DNA of 39,747 nucleotides from Hyphomicrobiales bacterium (GTDB taxonomy: Bacteria > Pseudomonadota > Alphaproteobacteria > Rhizobiales > CAJQND01): assembly GCA_028285595.1 (NCBI GenBank), contig JANQOW010000114.1, positions 1 to 39,747 on the forward strand. The letters run 5' to 3'. Below are positions 1-7,874 of this stretch, in pieces (position 1 is the first letter of the stretch; the number at the start of each line of letters is the position of its first letter). The position numbers and the translations under genes were made by a program. Below the pieces are notes generated by a model that was not told the DNA's origin, ran no database searches, and was given only the letters and a program-made list of their open reading frames with translations.

Positions 1-493
1 TATTGCGGCTTAGCGCAACCATGGGGGTCGAGCAAAACAGGCCGATATTGACACCAGGCGTGCAGAACTGTGCCTCGTTTGAGGCCACCACAAGATCGCA
101 GCTGGCCGCCAACTGGCACCCGGCCGCACTGGCAATGCCGGCCACTTCAGCGATCACAGGTTTCGGGCTATGCACCACCGTTTGCATGACGTCCGAGCAG
201 GTCGCCATAAGCCATTCAAAATAGGCGCGCCCACGATCCTCATCCTGGCGCCGTGCGGAGACTTCCTTCAGGTCGTGTCCTGCTGAAAAGGCGGGACCGT
301 TCGCCGCGATCACGATGACACGCACATCTGCGTTGCTCCGCGCCGCTTCAAGCGTCTCTTTCAGGGCGGCAAGCATGGCCTCGGAGAGAGCGTTGCGCGC
401 CTTGGGGCGGTTCAGGGTCAGGCGCAGCACGCCGTTTGAATGTTCCGACAAGAGAATGGTCTCGGCCGCAACGTCTTGGGATTGAATGTTCAT
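1..493 (-). CDS. Enoyl-CoA hydratase/isomerase family protein (3' end cut off)
   Basis: This is a crotonase-fold protein whose start is inside the window and whose C-terminus lies beyond base 1. Reading the minus strand from the ATG at 493-491 gives an open frame of about 164 residues. Family landmarks are a LNRPKARNAL segment near residue 26, an oxyanion-hole segment PAFSAGHDLKE near residue 72, and a second one, AGIASAAGCQLAASCDL, near residue 120. Crotonases use these backbone amides to hold the acyl-CoA thioester. The usual catalytic Glu of the second loop is not visible, since ASAAGCQL replaces the common GGGxEL pattern, so hydratase activity is not assured. The wording resembles the ECHDC3-like branch. 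It is divergent from the thioesterase at 639, with a 145-base shared upstream region. The substrate is unknown. Confidence 0.88.
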   Translation of the reverse strand, partial: MNIQSQDVAAETILLSEHSNGVLRLTLNRPKARNALSEAMLAALKETLEAARSNADVRVIVIAANGPAFSAGHDLKEVSARRQDEDRGRAYFEWLMATCSDVMQTVVHSPKPVIAEVAGIASAAGCQLAASCDLVVASNEAQFCTPGVNIGLFCSTPMVALSRN

Positions 494-638
494 CGCCAGG
501 GCTCCGGTTGGCAAATGCTCTGTTGGAAAGATACCTACGATAGTTTCGCCGTTATCGCAAAATCCCTGTGGTGACCGCTTGCATGGCCTTCATAGGGGCG
601 CTACCAGTTTGCGGTCCAACTCAGAGGGAGCACGCACC

Positions 639-1082
639 ATGTCGCCGCAAGACCGCCCACTCTTGTGGAATGCGGACCAGGTCATAACCTGGCTCAGGAA
701 AGAGTTTCCTCAAGCCTTCATGCATGGCGGGAACTTTGCAATCGAACGCCTTGAACCTGGGCAAGCGCGGGTGCGCGCCGTTTTGGATGACACGGCTTTG
801 CGGCCGGGCGGCACGGTTATGGGCCCGGCCATGATGAAGGTGGCAGACATCAGCTGCTATGTCTTGCTTCTTGGCCATGATGGGGAAAAGGCGGCTCTCT
901 CCGTTACAACCAACATGTCGATGAGCTTTCTGCGCAAGCCCGAGCCGGGGGATATTGTGTGCGAAATCAAGACGTTGAAACACGGCCGAACCCTGGTCGT
1001 AATGGACTTGAAACTCTATTCGGTTGCTTCGGACGCGCTGATTGCCAATGCGGAAATGACTTATTACAACGCAGCGCGGTAA
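639..1082 (+). CDS. PaaI-type hotdog-fold thioesterase
   Basis: A 147-residue protein of the PaaI/acyl-CoA thioesterase hotdog family, which hydrolyses acyl- or aryl-CoA thioesters in the cytoplasm. The hotdog helix region reads GTVMGPAMMKVADISCY (about residues 60-76). It is followed by the strand containing SVTTNMSMSFLRKPEPGD, the typical family pattern in which the Asn/Met strand precedes a Pro-Gly-Asp turn. The start at 639 was chosen because GAGGGAG lies about 9 bases upstream. The frame is open further upstream, but that part has no family similarity. The gene is divergent from an enoyl-CoA hydratase, so a shared role in CoA-ester metabolism is plausible but inferred. It lies just upstream of rplM, which has its own promoter. 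The actual substrate cannot be read from the sequence. Confidence 0.85.
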   Translation: MSPQDRPLLWNADQVITWLRKEFPQAFMHGGNFAIERLEPGQARVRAVLDDTALRPGGTVMGPAMMKVADISCYVLLLGHDGEKAALSVTTNMSMSFLRKPEPGDIVCEIKTLKHGRTLVVMDLKLYSVASDALIANAEMTYYNAAR

Positions 1083-1136
1083 CATAATACCGTATAGATA
1101 AACATCTGAATTTGCGCGTAATTTGCTGCTTTGGTG

Positions 1137-1165
1137 TTGACAAAAGCGCCGCAGGCCCCTAGAAC
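1137..1165 (+). promoter_or_regulatory. Sigma-70-type promoter for rplM-rpsI
   Basis: A perfect -35 box TTGACA (1137-1142) is followed by a 17-base spacer and TAGAAC (1160-1165), which matches 4 of 6 positions of the -10 consensus. It lies 75 bases before the rplM start codon and just after the thioesterase gene. The predicted transcript starts near 1172, giving a leader of about 69 bases. This is the best-formed promoter I found in the window, as expected for a ribosomal protein operon. Confidence 0.6.
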
Positions 1166-1198
1166 CCGCCCAACTTTACGGTGGGTTCTTTCAGAACC
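1161..1198 (+). promoter_or_regulatory. Competing hairpins in front of rplM (possible leader element)
   Basis: AGAACCCGCC (1161-1170) can pair with GGTGGGTTCT (1180-1189) in a 10-bp stem with one G-U pair and a 9-base loop. The same right arm can instead pair as GGTTCT (1184-1189) with AGAACC (1193-1198). The two pairings exclude each other. If transcription starts near 1172, only the second hairpin is in the RNA; a longer transcript from upstream could form either. Ribosomal protein operons are often controlled by such leaders, but no known L13-leader family is recognised here. Confidence 0.35.
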
Positions 1199-1240
1199 GC
1201 CGCAACGCTTACGAGACACCTAACCTTCAGGACCTATCCC

Positions 1241-1705
1241 ATGAAGACCTATTCTGCGAAACCCGCAGAGGTGGAGAAGAAGTGGCTGCTGATTGACGCG
1301 GACGGCTTGGTCGTCGGTCGTCTGGCCGCTCTTGTGGCCACCCGCCTGCGCGGAAAGCACAAAGCGACTTTCACGCCCCATATTGATTGCGGCGATAACA
1401 TCATCGTTGTGAACGCTGAAAAGGCTGTGTTCACCGGCAACAAGCGGACCGACAAAACCTACTATCGCCATACAGGGCACCCCGGCGGGATCAAATCGAT
1501 CACGGCCGACAAGGTTCTGGACGGGCGCTTTCCGGAACGTGTCATTGAAATGGCGGTTCGGCGCATGATGCCCGGCGGTCCGTTGAGCCGCGCTCAGCTC
1601 AAAAACCTGAAAATCTATGGCGGATCCGACCATCCGCACGAAGCGCAAAAGCCCGAGGCTCTGGATGTGGGTAGCCTCAATGGCAAGAATAAGAGGGTCC
1701 AGTAG
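1241..1705 (+). CDS. rplM: 50S ribosomal protein L13
   Basis: A 154-residue protein, close to the usual bacterial L13 length of about 142-155. Typical L13 segments are [17 protein letters not shown] near the N-terminus, [11 protein letters not shown] near residue 50, the [10 protein letters not shown] segment near residue 75, and [13 protein letters not shown] near residue 107. L13 is an early-assembly protein of the large subunit. The start at 1241 was chosen because it begins MKTYSAKP, the family N-terminus; the 20 codons that could extend it upstream have no similarity. rpsI starts two bases after the stop codon, so the two are translated from one message. A consensus promoter lies at 1137-1165. 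Confidence 0.97.
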   Translation: MKTYSAKPAEVEKKWLLIDADGLVVGRLAALVATRLRGKHKATFTPHIDCGDNIIVVNAEKAVFTGNKRTDKTYYRHTGHPGGIKSITADKVLDGRFPERVIEMAVRRMMPGGPLSRAQLKNLKIYGGSDHPHEAQKPEALDVGSLNGKNKRVQ

Positions 1706-1707
1706 CC

Positions 1708-2193
1708 ATGTCTGATACCGAAACGACAACACTCGAAGATCTGGGCGAAGCCATGGGCGTGACCCCGTCTGAAGAGCCGGTGATTGCAGAACCCAAGATC
1801 GACGAGCACGGCCGTGCCTATGCGACCGGCAAGCGGAAAGACGCGGTTGCCCGGGTCTGGATCAAACGTGGCAATGGCGTCGTGACCGTTAACGGCAAAG
1901 AGATGTCAACCTATTTTGCCCGGCCCGCCTTGCAGATGATCCTGCGGCAGCCTCTTGAGGCGGCCGATCGCTCTACGGAGTTTGATGTGGTGTGTACCGT
2001 GACGGGCGGCGGCCTCTCAGGTCAAGCCGGTGCCGTTCGCCATGGCATTTCCCGTGCCCTCACGTTCTTTGAGCCCGGTTTGCGACCGGTCTTGAAGAAA
2101 GGCGGTTTCCTCACGCGTGACTCGCGCGTTGTGGAACGCAAGAAATACGGCCGGCGCAAAGCCCGCAGAAGTTTCCAGTTCTCCAAGCGTTAA
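1708..2193 (+). CDS. rpsI: 30S ribosomal protein S9
   Basis: A 161-residue S9 protein. The conserved core starts near residue 34 with [15 protein letters not shown] and ends with the basic tail [17 protein letters not shown]. That tail reaches into the ribosomal P site and contacts the anticodon stem of tRNA. The acidic first 33 residues ([12 protein letters not shown]...) are an extension of the kind common in Alphaproteobacteria. It lies 2 bases after rplM, the usual L13-S9 pairing. Its message ends at the strong hairpin at 2221-2258. Confidence 0.97.
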   Translation: MSDTETTTLEDLGEAMGVTPSEEPVIAEPKIDEHGRAYATGKRKDAVARVWIKRGNGVVTVNGKEMSTYFARPALQMILRQPLEAADRSTEFDVVCTVTGGGLSGQAGAVRHGISRALTFFEPGLRPVLKKGGFLTRDSRVVERKKYGRRKARRSFQFSKR

Positions 2194-2220
2194 CGCGCAG
2201 AACAGCGGAGAGCTGGCAAC

Positions 2221-2258
2221 AAAAAAGGCGCCGGGCTTATTGCTCAGGCGCCTTTTTT
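2221..2258. terminator. Bidirectional intrinsic terminator between rpsI and the small secreted-protein gene
   Basis: AAAAAA (2221-2226) is followed by GGCGCC (2227-2232), a 14-base loop, GGCGCC (2247-2252) and TTTTTT (2253-2258). The hairpin has a U-tract on either strand, so it can end rpsI transcripts from the left and transcripts of the convergent gene at 2280-2522 from the right. It starts 27 bases after the rpsI stop. Confidence 0.85.
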
Positions 2259-2279
2259 CTTGTGTTGTCCGATCTGGGA

Positions 2280-2522
2280 TCAGCGTTTCTTGTTTTCCGG
2301 ATCCTTTTCGTCAGCAGCGAAGTTGTTCTTCATCGGGTCTGCTGTCACCGGAACAATTTTAAGGCTGTCGGCCTTGTTTTCCCAAGCCACACGTTGTGGT
2401 TGGGTCTCCGACACCGAGGACAAAGGATCGATGTTCAGCGGTTTAGCGTCATCAGCCGCAAATGCTGGTGCAGTCATTGCGATAGAAACGCCCAAAGCAA
2501 CGAATAGTGTGCGCATTATCAT
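2280..2522 (-). CDS. Small secreted protein of unknown function
   Basis: An 80-residue protein with a clear Sec-type signal peptide. It has a short N-terminus with Arg, a hydrophobic stretch TLFVALGVSIAMTAPAFA, and a probable cleavage after AFA near residue 22. The mature part of about 58 residues is polar and charged (DDAKPLNIDPLSSVSE..., ending DEKDPENKKR), with no Cys and no recognised domain. Two in-frame ATGs two codons apart (2522 and 2516) can both use the GTGGAG just upstream; 2522 is given, 2516 is the alternative. The gene is convergent with rpsI and they share the terminator at 2221-2258. A periplasmic location is inferred. The function is unknown. Confidence 0.6.
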   Translation of the reverse strand: MIMRTLFVALGVSIAMTAPAFAADDAKPLNIDPLSSVSETQPQRVAWENKADSLKIVPVTADPMKNNFAADEKDPENKKR

Positions 2523-2682
2523 GCATCTCCACGAGGCAAGTCTTGGTTCAATCCGTAGGGGCATCGCGAGGGCTTGTCACAACATATGTAGTCACGTTTT
2601 TGTCAATAACAAGATGAGGATGGAACTCGTTGGGCGGCAGTAAGGCCACCGGTGAACCCATCACAGATTTTGGAGAAAAAGA

Positions 2683-3729
2683 ATGGCCAGCCAAAAGATC
2701 AAAATCGCCGTTGTGGGCGCATCCGGATACACCGGGTCCGATTTGGTGCGCCTGGCGGTTCGCCATCCTGATATCGAGATCGCAGCACTGACCGCGAATA
2801 CCCATGCGGGCAAGACGATGGACGAGGTGTTTCCGCATCTTGGTGGTCTGAACCTGCCGAAGCTTGTCACCACGGACGCGGTGGATTGGTCGGGCATTGA
2901 CGCGGTCGTATGCGGTCTGCCTCATGCCACCAGCCAAGAGGTGATCTCGAGCCTTCCTGAGCATCTGAAGATCATCGATATGTCCGCTGACTTCCGGCTC
3001 CGCGATGCAGACACATACGCCCAATGGTACGGAAACACGCACACCGCTCTGGATCTCCAGAAAGAAGCGGTCTACGGCCTGTCGGAGCACTACCGTGACC
3101 AGATTGCCCGGGCGCGCCTGGTGGCGTGTCCTGGATGTTATCCCACGGCTGCGCTCATGCTGTTGCTTCCCTTGGTTGGGGCCGGCGCGGTTGATGCTGA
3201 CGATCTCATCATCGATGCCAAATCGGGGGTCTCTGGCGCCGGCCGTTCACTGAAGCAAAATGTGCTGTTTTGTGAAGCCGGCGAGGGGATGACCTCATAT
3301 GCGGTGGGCAGCCATCGCCATTCTCCCGAAATCGAGCAGGAATTGAGTGTGGCGGCCAAGCGCGCGATCACCGTCAACTTCACGCCCCACCTTGTTCCCA
3401 TGAGCCGGTGCGAATATCTCTCGGTCTATGCCCGCCTCTCAGAGGGGATGAGCGCTGCAAAGCTCAGGGCGTTGCTCTCCGAGCGGTATCAGGATGAGCC
3501 TTTCGTTCGGGTGTTGCCGGAGGGCGCTCCACCGGCAACGCAGCATATTCGTGGTTCAAACTCTGTGCTCCTTTCGGTGTTTGAGGACCGGATTGCCGGC
3601 CGGGTCATCATGTTTGCCACGTTGGACAATCTGGTGAAGGGATCGGCCGGCCAGGCATTGCAGAACTTCAATCTTATGTATGGGATTGAAGAGACGACAG
3701 GCCTTGAGCAAGTGGCTCTGTTTCCGTAA
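2683..3729 (+). CDS. argC: N-acetyl-gamma-glutamyl-phosphate reductase
   Basis: A 348-residue ArgC that reduces N-acetylglutamyl phosphate to the semialdehyde with NADPH, the third step of arginine synthesis. The Rossmann loop VVGASGYTGSDLVR is at residues 10-23. The catalytic Cys is Cys152 in the PGCYPTAA motif. The C-terminal half has the family segments HSPEIEQELS and PHLVPMSRCEY. The length fits the longer ArgC type (about 345 residues). GGAGAAAAAGA just upstream supports the start. The rplM-rpsI-argC order is common in Hyphomicrobiales. The 118-base upstream region to the divergent small gene probably holds its promoter, but no convincing -35/-10 pair was found. Confidence 0.96.
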   Translation: MASQKIKIAVVGASGYTGSDLVRLAVRHPDIEIAALTANTHAGKTMDEVFPHLGGLNLPKLVTTDAVDWSGIDAVVCGLPHATSQEVISSLPEHLKIIDMSADFRLRDADTYAQWYGNTHTALDLQKEAVYGLSEHYRDQIARARLVACPGCYPTAALMLLLPLVGAGAVDADDLIIDAKSGVSGAGRSLKQNVLFCEAGEGMTSYAVGSHRHSPEIEQELSVAAKRAITVNFTPHLVPMSRCEYLSVYARLSEGMSAAKLRALLSERYQDEPFVRVLPEGAPPATQHIRGSNSVLLSVFEDRIAGRVIMFATLDNLVKGSAGQALQNFNLMYGIEETTGLEQVALFP

Positions 3730-3792
3730 AAGGGATCAGATTGGTGTGAGAGTCGAAGCGCGCAAAACCCCGTAAGCGAGGCCGCCTGCGAA

Positions 3793-4191
3793 ATGATCAA
3801 TTTCTTGAAGCAATTCTTCACATGGTGGAACGGCCAAACGCTGGGCACCCGGTTTTTCACCTGGCGCAAGGGGGAACGCGTGGGCGAGGATGAGTTTGGC
3901 AACGTGTACTACCGCGCCCCATCGGCCATACCATCCTCCATTGCCGAACGCCGCTGGGTTATTTACAGCGATGTTGCTGAGCCTTCGGCAATCCCTCCAG
4001 GTTGGCACGGATGGATCCATCATCGGGTGGACTCACCACCGGATGCGGCCTATCAGGCCCGCGAATGGCAAAAAACGCATGAGGCCAATCCGACCGGCAC
4101 AGCCCAGGCCTACCGCCCGGCTGGCAGCCTGTTTAAGCCCCAGCCTTCTGAGGAAGAGACGAGGGGCTATCAGGCCTGGCAACCAGACTAG
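3793..4191 (+). CDS. NDUFA12-family accessory subunit of NADH:ubiquinone oxidoreductase (complex I)
   Basis: A 132-residue homologue of the mitochondrial complex I subunit NDUFA12/B17.2. Family features are the start FLKQFFTWWNGQTLGTRFFTW, the GEDEFGNVYY segment, ERRWVIY, and the PPGWHGWIHH segment near residue 75. In mitochondria this subunit binds the peripheral arm near the ubiquinone site. Alphaproteobacteria keep it as one of a few accessory subunits shared with mitochondria. The C-terminal 50 residues are polar and Pro-rich. It has no signal or membrane segment. It lies between argC and mlaD, about 11 kb from the nuo operon in this window, so its synthesis is not transcriptionally tied to the core subunits. 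Confidence 0.92.
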   Translation: MINFLKQFFTWWNGQTLGTRFFTWRKGERVGEDEFGNVYYRAPSAIPSSIAERRWVIYSDVAEPSAIPPGWHGWIHHRVDSPPDAAYQAREWQKTHEANPTGTAQAYRPAGSLFKPQPSEEETRGYQAWQPD

Positions 4192-4251
4192 GCGATTGAG
4201 CGCTCGAATCTGTGGGCAAATGCGCTAAGCTGGGATCTTGGGAGAGACACG

Positions 4252-4695
4252 ATGAAGAACACTCTTGTTGAGACCTTGACCGGAATGGTCGTTATTGGCC
4301 TGGCCGTGGCCTTTTTCACTTTCGCCTATTCGGTCGGTGGCGTGTCAACGGGTGCAGGCGGCTACAAGATCATCGCTGAGTTTGAAAACACTGCAGGCAT
4401 CAGCACGGGCTCGGATGTGCGCATGTCCGGCGTGAAGATTGGCACCGTGTTGTCACAAGAGCTCGATCCCACAAGCTATCAGGCCGTTTTGACCCTCTCT
4501 GTGGACCCGAAGGTGAAGCTGCCAGACGACTCAACGGCAAAAATCACCTCTGAGGGCATTCTGGGTGGAAACTTCGTGGCGCTGGAAGTGGGGGGCAGTG
4601 AAACCATGCTGGCCGACGGTGCCAAGATTGAGAACACGCAAGGCTCGATCGATCTGTTCGGCCTCATCAGTCAATTCATCAATAAGGGCGATTAG
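4252..4695 (+). CDS. mlaD: MlaD-like MCE-domain lipid transport protein
   Basis: A 147-residue protein with one N-terminal membrane helix (about residues 9-29, GMVVIGLAVAFFTFAYSVGG) and a single MCE domain (about residues 38-117). The domain has GYKIIAEFENTAGISTGSDV and GVKIGTV near its start. MlaD forms a hexameric ring in the periplasm and passes phospholipids between the inner-membrane MlaFE transporter and MlaC. The length and single domain fit MlaD rather than PqiB or YebT. GGGAGAG upstream supports the start. mlaE and mlaF are not in the window, so the rest of the system must lie elsewhere. The location next to NDUFA12 is common in Hyphomicrobiales. Confidence 0.9.
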   Translation: MKNTLVETLTGMVVIGLAVAFFTFAYSVGGVSTGAGGYKIIAEFENTAGISTGSDVRMSGVKIGTVLSQELDPTSYQAVLTLSVDPKVKLPDDSTAKITSEGILGGNFVALEVGGSETMLADGAKIENTQGSIDLFGLISQFINKGD

Positions 4696-4729
4696 CCCTG
4701 AGCTGATATCGCTCCAAGCGACCAAACCT

Positions 4730-5488
4730 ATGAATGACATGATCCGCCAGCAAGCCTGGCAACCAAAGGACTATGCGGAAAACGCACGTTTTGTGTCCGA
4801 TCTTGCAGGGGCTGTGCTGGAGTGGCTCGCCCCCAAACCAGGCGAGCACATTCTTGATTTGGGCTGCGGCGACGGTGCACTGACGCTCAAGCTTTCAGAA
4901 ATCGGCGCTCATGTGGTGGGTGTGGATGCTTCTGCCAACTTCGTTGAGACGGCGAAAGGGCAGGGGGTTGATGCCCGGCTCATGAACGGCGAAGCGCTTG
5001 AGTTCGCGCAAGAGTTCGATGCGGTGTTCTCTAACGCGGCATTGCATTGGATGACCAATCCGAGCGCGGTTGTAGACGGCGTATCGCGCGCCCTGAAACC
5101 GGGCGGCCGTTTCGTGGCTGAGTTCGGAGGCTTTGGGAACGTGGCGGCCATTGCCACGGCGCTGCGGGCCGTCGCTCAGATGCGCGGTGGAGATGAGACT
5201 TTGGTTGCTCCTTGGTTCTTCCCCTCACCGGAGGAGTATTCAGCGCTTTTAGGCGCGCACGGGTTTGTGGTGGACCGGATCGGTCTCTACCCGCGGCCCA
5301 CGCCTCTTAAGACCGGCATGGGCCCTTGGCTGAAGACGTTTCGAACGCCATTTTTTGAGCAGTATGGCGGCGAGGCGGATGCGGTGCTGAACGATGTGGT
5401 TGAGCTCCTGAAACCGGCTCTGTGCGATGCCCAAGGCAATTGGATGGCTGATTATGTGCGCTTGCGTGTGGAGGCCCACCTTGGTTGA
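4730..5488 (+). CDS. Class I SAM-dependent methyltransferase
   Basis: A cytoplasmic methyltransferase of about 252 residues. Motif I is HILDLGCGDGALTLKL (around residue 40), followed by the acidic strand end VVGVDASANFV, then FDAVFSNAALHWM and the LKPGGRFVAEFGG segment. All are standard for the Rossmann-fold class I family, and the pattern is closest to the trans-aconitate/UbiE-like group. The substrate is not identifiable. Two ATGs (4730 and 4739) are possible starts and neither has a strong ribosome-binding site; 4730 is given. Its 3' end overlaps the DUF2155 gene by 8 bases, so the two are probably translationally coupled. It sits between mlaD and the DUF2155 gene, two genes that are usually closer together in relatives. 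Confidence 0.85.
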   Translation: MNDMIRQQAWQPKDYAENARFVSDLAGAVLEWLAPKPGEHILDLGCGDGALTLKLSEIGAHVVGVDASANFVETAKGQGVDARLMNGEALEFAQEFDAVFSNAALHWMTNPSAVVDGVSRALKPGGRFVAEFGGFGNVAAIATALRAVAQMRGGDETLVAPWFFPSPEEYSALLGAHGFVVDRIGLYPRPTPLKTGMGPWLKTFRTPFFEQYGGEADAVLNDVVELLKPALCDAQGNWMADYVRLRVEAHLG

Positions 5489-5936
5489 TCTCAAAGGCGC
5501 TTTTGCACCCCTTTTCGCGGGCATGGCCTTGCTGCTCGCCGGCTCTCCTGAGGCCGACGCCAACAAGATTGAAAACCCGATCGCCGTTTTTGCCGGCTTG
5601 GACAAGATTACCGCGACGATCACCACGTTTGAGGTGCCGGTGAACAAAACCAAGCAGTTCGGCACCCTGCAGGTGACGCCGCGCATCTGCTACACGCGCC
5701 CGATCACAGAAGCGCCCAAGACCACATCTTTTGTGGAGGTGAACGAGGTTCTGCTGACGGGCAATCTGAAAAGGATATTCACCGGCTGGATGTTCGCGGC
5801 CAGTCCCGGGCTCAATGCTGTGGAGCACCCGGTTTACGATGTTTGGCTGACGAACTGCAAAACGCCTTCAGCAGAAACATCGGAAGGCAACGTCCCGAAC
5901 TCACCTTCCACGCCCAGCGCCTCTTCCAACAACTGA
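5481..5936 (+). CDS. DUF2155-domain secreted protein
   Basis: A predicted secreted protein of 151 residues. From the TTG start at 5481 there is a signal peptide ([24 protein letters not shown]), then the DUF2155 domain. The domain has [19 protein letters not shown], a Cys in RICYTRP and a second Cys in DVWLTNCKT, which may form a disulfide in the periplasm. TTG is chosen because GGAGG (5470-5474) sits 6 bases upstream; the longer reading from 5427 lies inside the methyltransferase. The conserved domain ends near base 5870. The last 22 codons are Ser/Pro/Asn-rich and run antisense to the end of aat, a 103-base overlap. The biochemical function of DUF2155 is unknown. Confidence 0.82.
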   Translation: MVDLKGAFAPLFAGMALLLAGSPEADANKIENPIAVFAGLDKITATITTFEVPVNKTKQFGTLQVTPRICYTRPITEAPKTTSFVEVNEVLLTGNLKRIFTGWMFAASPGLNAVEHPVYDVWLTNCKTPSAETSEGNVPNSPSTPSASSNN

Positions 5937-6484
5937 TGATAGACCTCGCGGTCCACCTCATGGGCCCCGAACGTGCTGAGATGGTCGGTCACGAATTGAG
6001 TGTCCAACAACTTGTACCCGCCGGCATTAAGCCGCGCGACGAGATAGACAAGCGCCACCTTGGACGCATCGCGTTCCCTGGAAAACATGCTCTCGCCGAA
6101 AAAAGCGCCACCAATAGAGACGCCGTAGAGCCCGCCCACCAAATCACCGTCCTTCCAACACTCCACAGAATGACAGAAGCCCATGCGGAAGAGCTGGTTG
6201 TAGAGCGCGCGGATCCGGGTGTTTATCCAGGTGGTCTGCCGGTCCGGCCGCGGCTCGGCGCAGGCGGCAATGGTTTCGGCAAATGCGGTATCGACGGTGA
6301 CCTTGAACGGTTCGCTCAGTATGGTCCGCTTAAGGCGCCGCGAAAGGTGAAAGCTATCTAAGGGAATGATGCCCCGTTGATCCGGGTCTATCCAATAGAG
6401 CGAGGGATCATCCGCGCTCTCGGCCATGGGAAAAATGCCCGCCGCATACGCTTTGAGCAAGATCTGCGGAGTGATGGTCGACAT
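5834..6484 (-). CDS. aat: Leucyl/phenylalanyl-tRNA-protein transferase
   Basis: A 216-residue Aat. It moves Leu or Phe from tRNA to proteins with N-terminal Arg or Lys, marking them for ClpAP in the N-end rule pathway. Family markers are [13 protein letters not shown] at the N-terminus, [14 protein letters not shown], the central [36 protein letters not shown], and [16 protein letters not shown]. The length is normal. The ATG at 6484 is preferred because AGGTG precedes it; an in-frame GTG two codons upstream (6490) is possible. It lies 33 bases after accC on the same strand and probably shares its transcript. Its 3' end overlaps the DUF2155 gene by 103 bases tail to tail. Confidence 0.95.
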   Translation of the reverse strand: MSTITPQILLKAYAAGIFPMAESADDPSLYWIDPDQRGIIPLDSFHLSRRLKRTILSEPFKVTVDTAFAETIAACAEPRPDRQTTWINTRIRALYNQLFRMGFCHSVECWKDGDLVGGLYGVSIGGAFFGESMFSRERDASKVALVYLVARLNAGGYKLLDTQFVTDHLSTFGAHEVDREVYHQLLEEALGVEGEFGTLPSDVSAEGVLQFVSQTS

Positions 6485-6517
6485 GTTCACCTGCGTGCCC
6501 GAACGTCCGGGACGAGC

Positions 6518-7858
6518 TTAATGGGCTGCGAGATACTTTTCCAGCCAGTGAATATCATAATCACCATTCAGGATATCCGGGTGGCCCACCAGGTCCTGAA
6601 ACAGCGGGATCGTCGTGTCCACGCCTTCAATCACGTACTCGCCCAACGTCCGTTTGAGGCGCATCAGGCATTCGGTACGGTTCTTCCCGTAAACGATCAG
6701 CTTACCGATCAGGCTGTCATAATAGGGCGGGATCGAATAGCCCTGATAGATCGCAGAATCCACCCGCACCCCAAGGCCCCCAGGCGGGTGCAAAGCCGTG
6801 ATGCGGCCGGGAGAGGGCACGAAGGTGCGCGCATTTTCTGCGTTGATCCTGCACTCGATGGCATGACCCTCGAACTGGATGTCGGCCTGTGTGCGGGAAA
6901 GCTTGGCGCCCGAAGCCACTCTGATCTGTTCCTGGACCAGATCGAGACCGGTGATGGCTTCCGTCACCGGGTGTTCCACCTGGAGGCGCGTGTTCATCTC
7001 GATGAAATAGAACTCGCCGTTCTCGTAAAGGAATTCGACGGTCCCCACGCCCGAATAGCCCATTTCCGCAATCGCGTTGGAGACGATCGAGCCAATCTCT
7101 TCGCGCTGAACCGCATTGAGGGCCGGGGAAAACGCCTCTTCCCAAACCTTCTGGTGGCGCCGCTGCAGCGAGCAATCACGCTCACCAAGATGCACCGCAT
7201 TGCCGTTGCCGTCGGAAAGCACCTGGATTTCAATGTGCCGCGGCTTGTCCAGGTACTTCTCCAGATAGACCGTGCCATCACCAAACGCCGATTGGGCTTC
7301 TGAACTGGCTGTGTTGAGAGCGACTTCGAGTTCGCTCTCATCGCGGGCCACCTTCATGCCCCGACCGCCGCCACCGGATGCAGCTTTGATCAAGACCGGA
7401 AAGCCGATGTCTTTGGCAATCCTCAGGGCTTCGGCCGGATCTTCAACGCCCCCTTCGGACCCTGGCACCACGGGAATGCCGAGATCCATCGCGGTGCGCT
7501 TGGCCTGGATTTTGTCACCCATAACGCGGATGTGCTCCGGTTCGGGTCCAATGAACGTAATGTTGTGCTCCAGAAGAATGTCAGCGAACTTGTCGTTCTC
7601 TGACAGAAAGCCGTAGCCCGGATGCACCGCGTCGGCGCCGGTGATTTCGCACGCCGTGATGATGGCCGGAATGTTGAGATAACTCAGCGTTGCCGGAGGC
7701 GGGCCGATGCAAACACTCTCATCGGCCAGACGCACGTGCATGGCGTTTTCATCGGCAGTGGAGTGAATGGCCACCGTGGCGATGCCCATCTCCCGGCAGG
7801 CGCGTTGAACCCGAAGAGCGATCTCGCCCCTGTTTGCGATGAGAACCTTGTCAAACAT
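6518..7858 (-). CDS. accC: Biotin carboxylase subunit of acetyl-CoA carboxylase
   Basis: A 446-residue biotin carboxylase, the normal length. It carboxylates the biotin on AccB using ATP and bicarbonate, the first step of fatty acid synthesis. The N-terminus is MFDKVLIANRGEIALRVQRA. The ATP-grasp glycine loop is KAASGGGGRGMKV (near residue 160), and the catalytic segment is EMNTRLQVEHPVTE (near residue 288). A longer frame reaches 7903, but the family N-terminus and the accB stop at 7875 favour 7858. It lies 16 bases downstream of accB, the usual accBC operon. AccA and AccD are not encoded in the window. Confidence 0.97.
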   Translation of the reverse strand: MFDKVLIANRGEIALRVQRACREMGIATVAIHSTADENAMHVRLADESVCIGPPPATLSYLNIPAIITACEITGADAVHPGYGFLSENDKFADILLEHNITFIGPEPEHIRVMGDKIQAKRTAMDLGIPVVPGSEGGVEDPAEALRIAKDIGFPVLIKAASGGGGRGMKVARDESELEVALNTASSEAQSAFGDGTVYLEKYLDKPRHIEIQVLSDGNGNAVHLGERDCSLQRRHQKVWEEAFSPALNAVQREEIGSIVSNAIAEMGYSGVGTVEFLYENGEFYFIEMNTRLQVEHPVTEAITGLDLVQEQIRVASGAKLSRTQADIQFEGHAIECRINAENARTFVPSPGRITALHPPGGLGVRVDSAIYQGYSIPPYYDSLIGKLIVYGKNRTECLMRLKRTLGEYVIEGVDTTIPLFQDLVGHPDILNGDYDIHWLEKYLAAH

Positions 7859-7874
7859 TTCGCGCTTTAGCCGC

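Noticed and set aside
2577..2606. TTGACA on the minus strand (2606-2601) as promoter of the small secreted-protein gene
   Set aside because: The -35 match is perfect but no acceptable -10 hexamer lies 16-18 bases away; the best TATGTT is only 14 bases away.
6377..7303. Open frame of 308 codons on the plus strand opposite aat and accC
   Set aside because: Antisense to two confident genes; no ribosome-binding site or domain.
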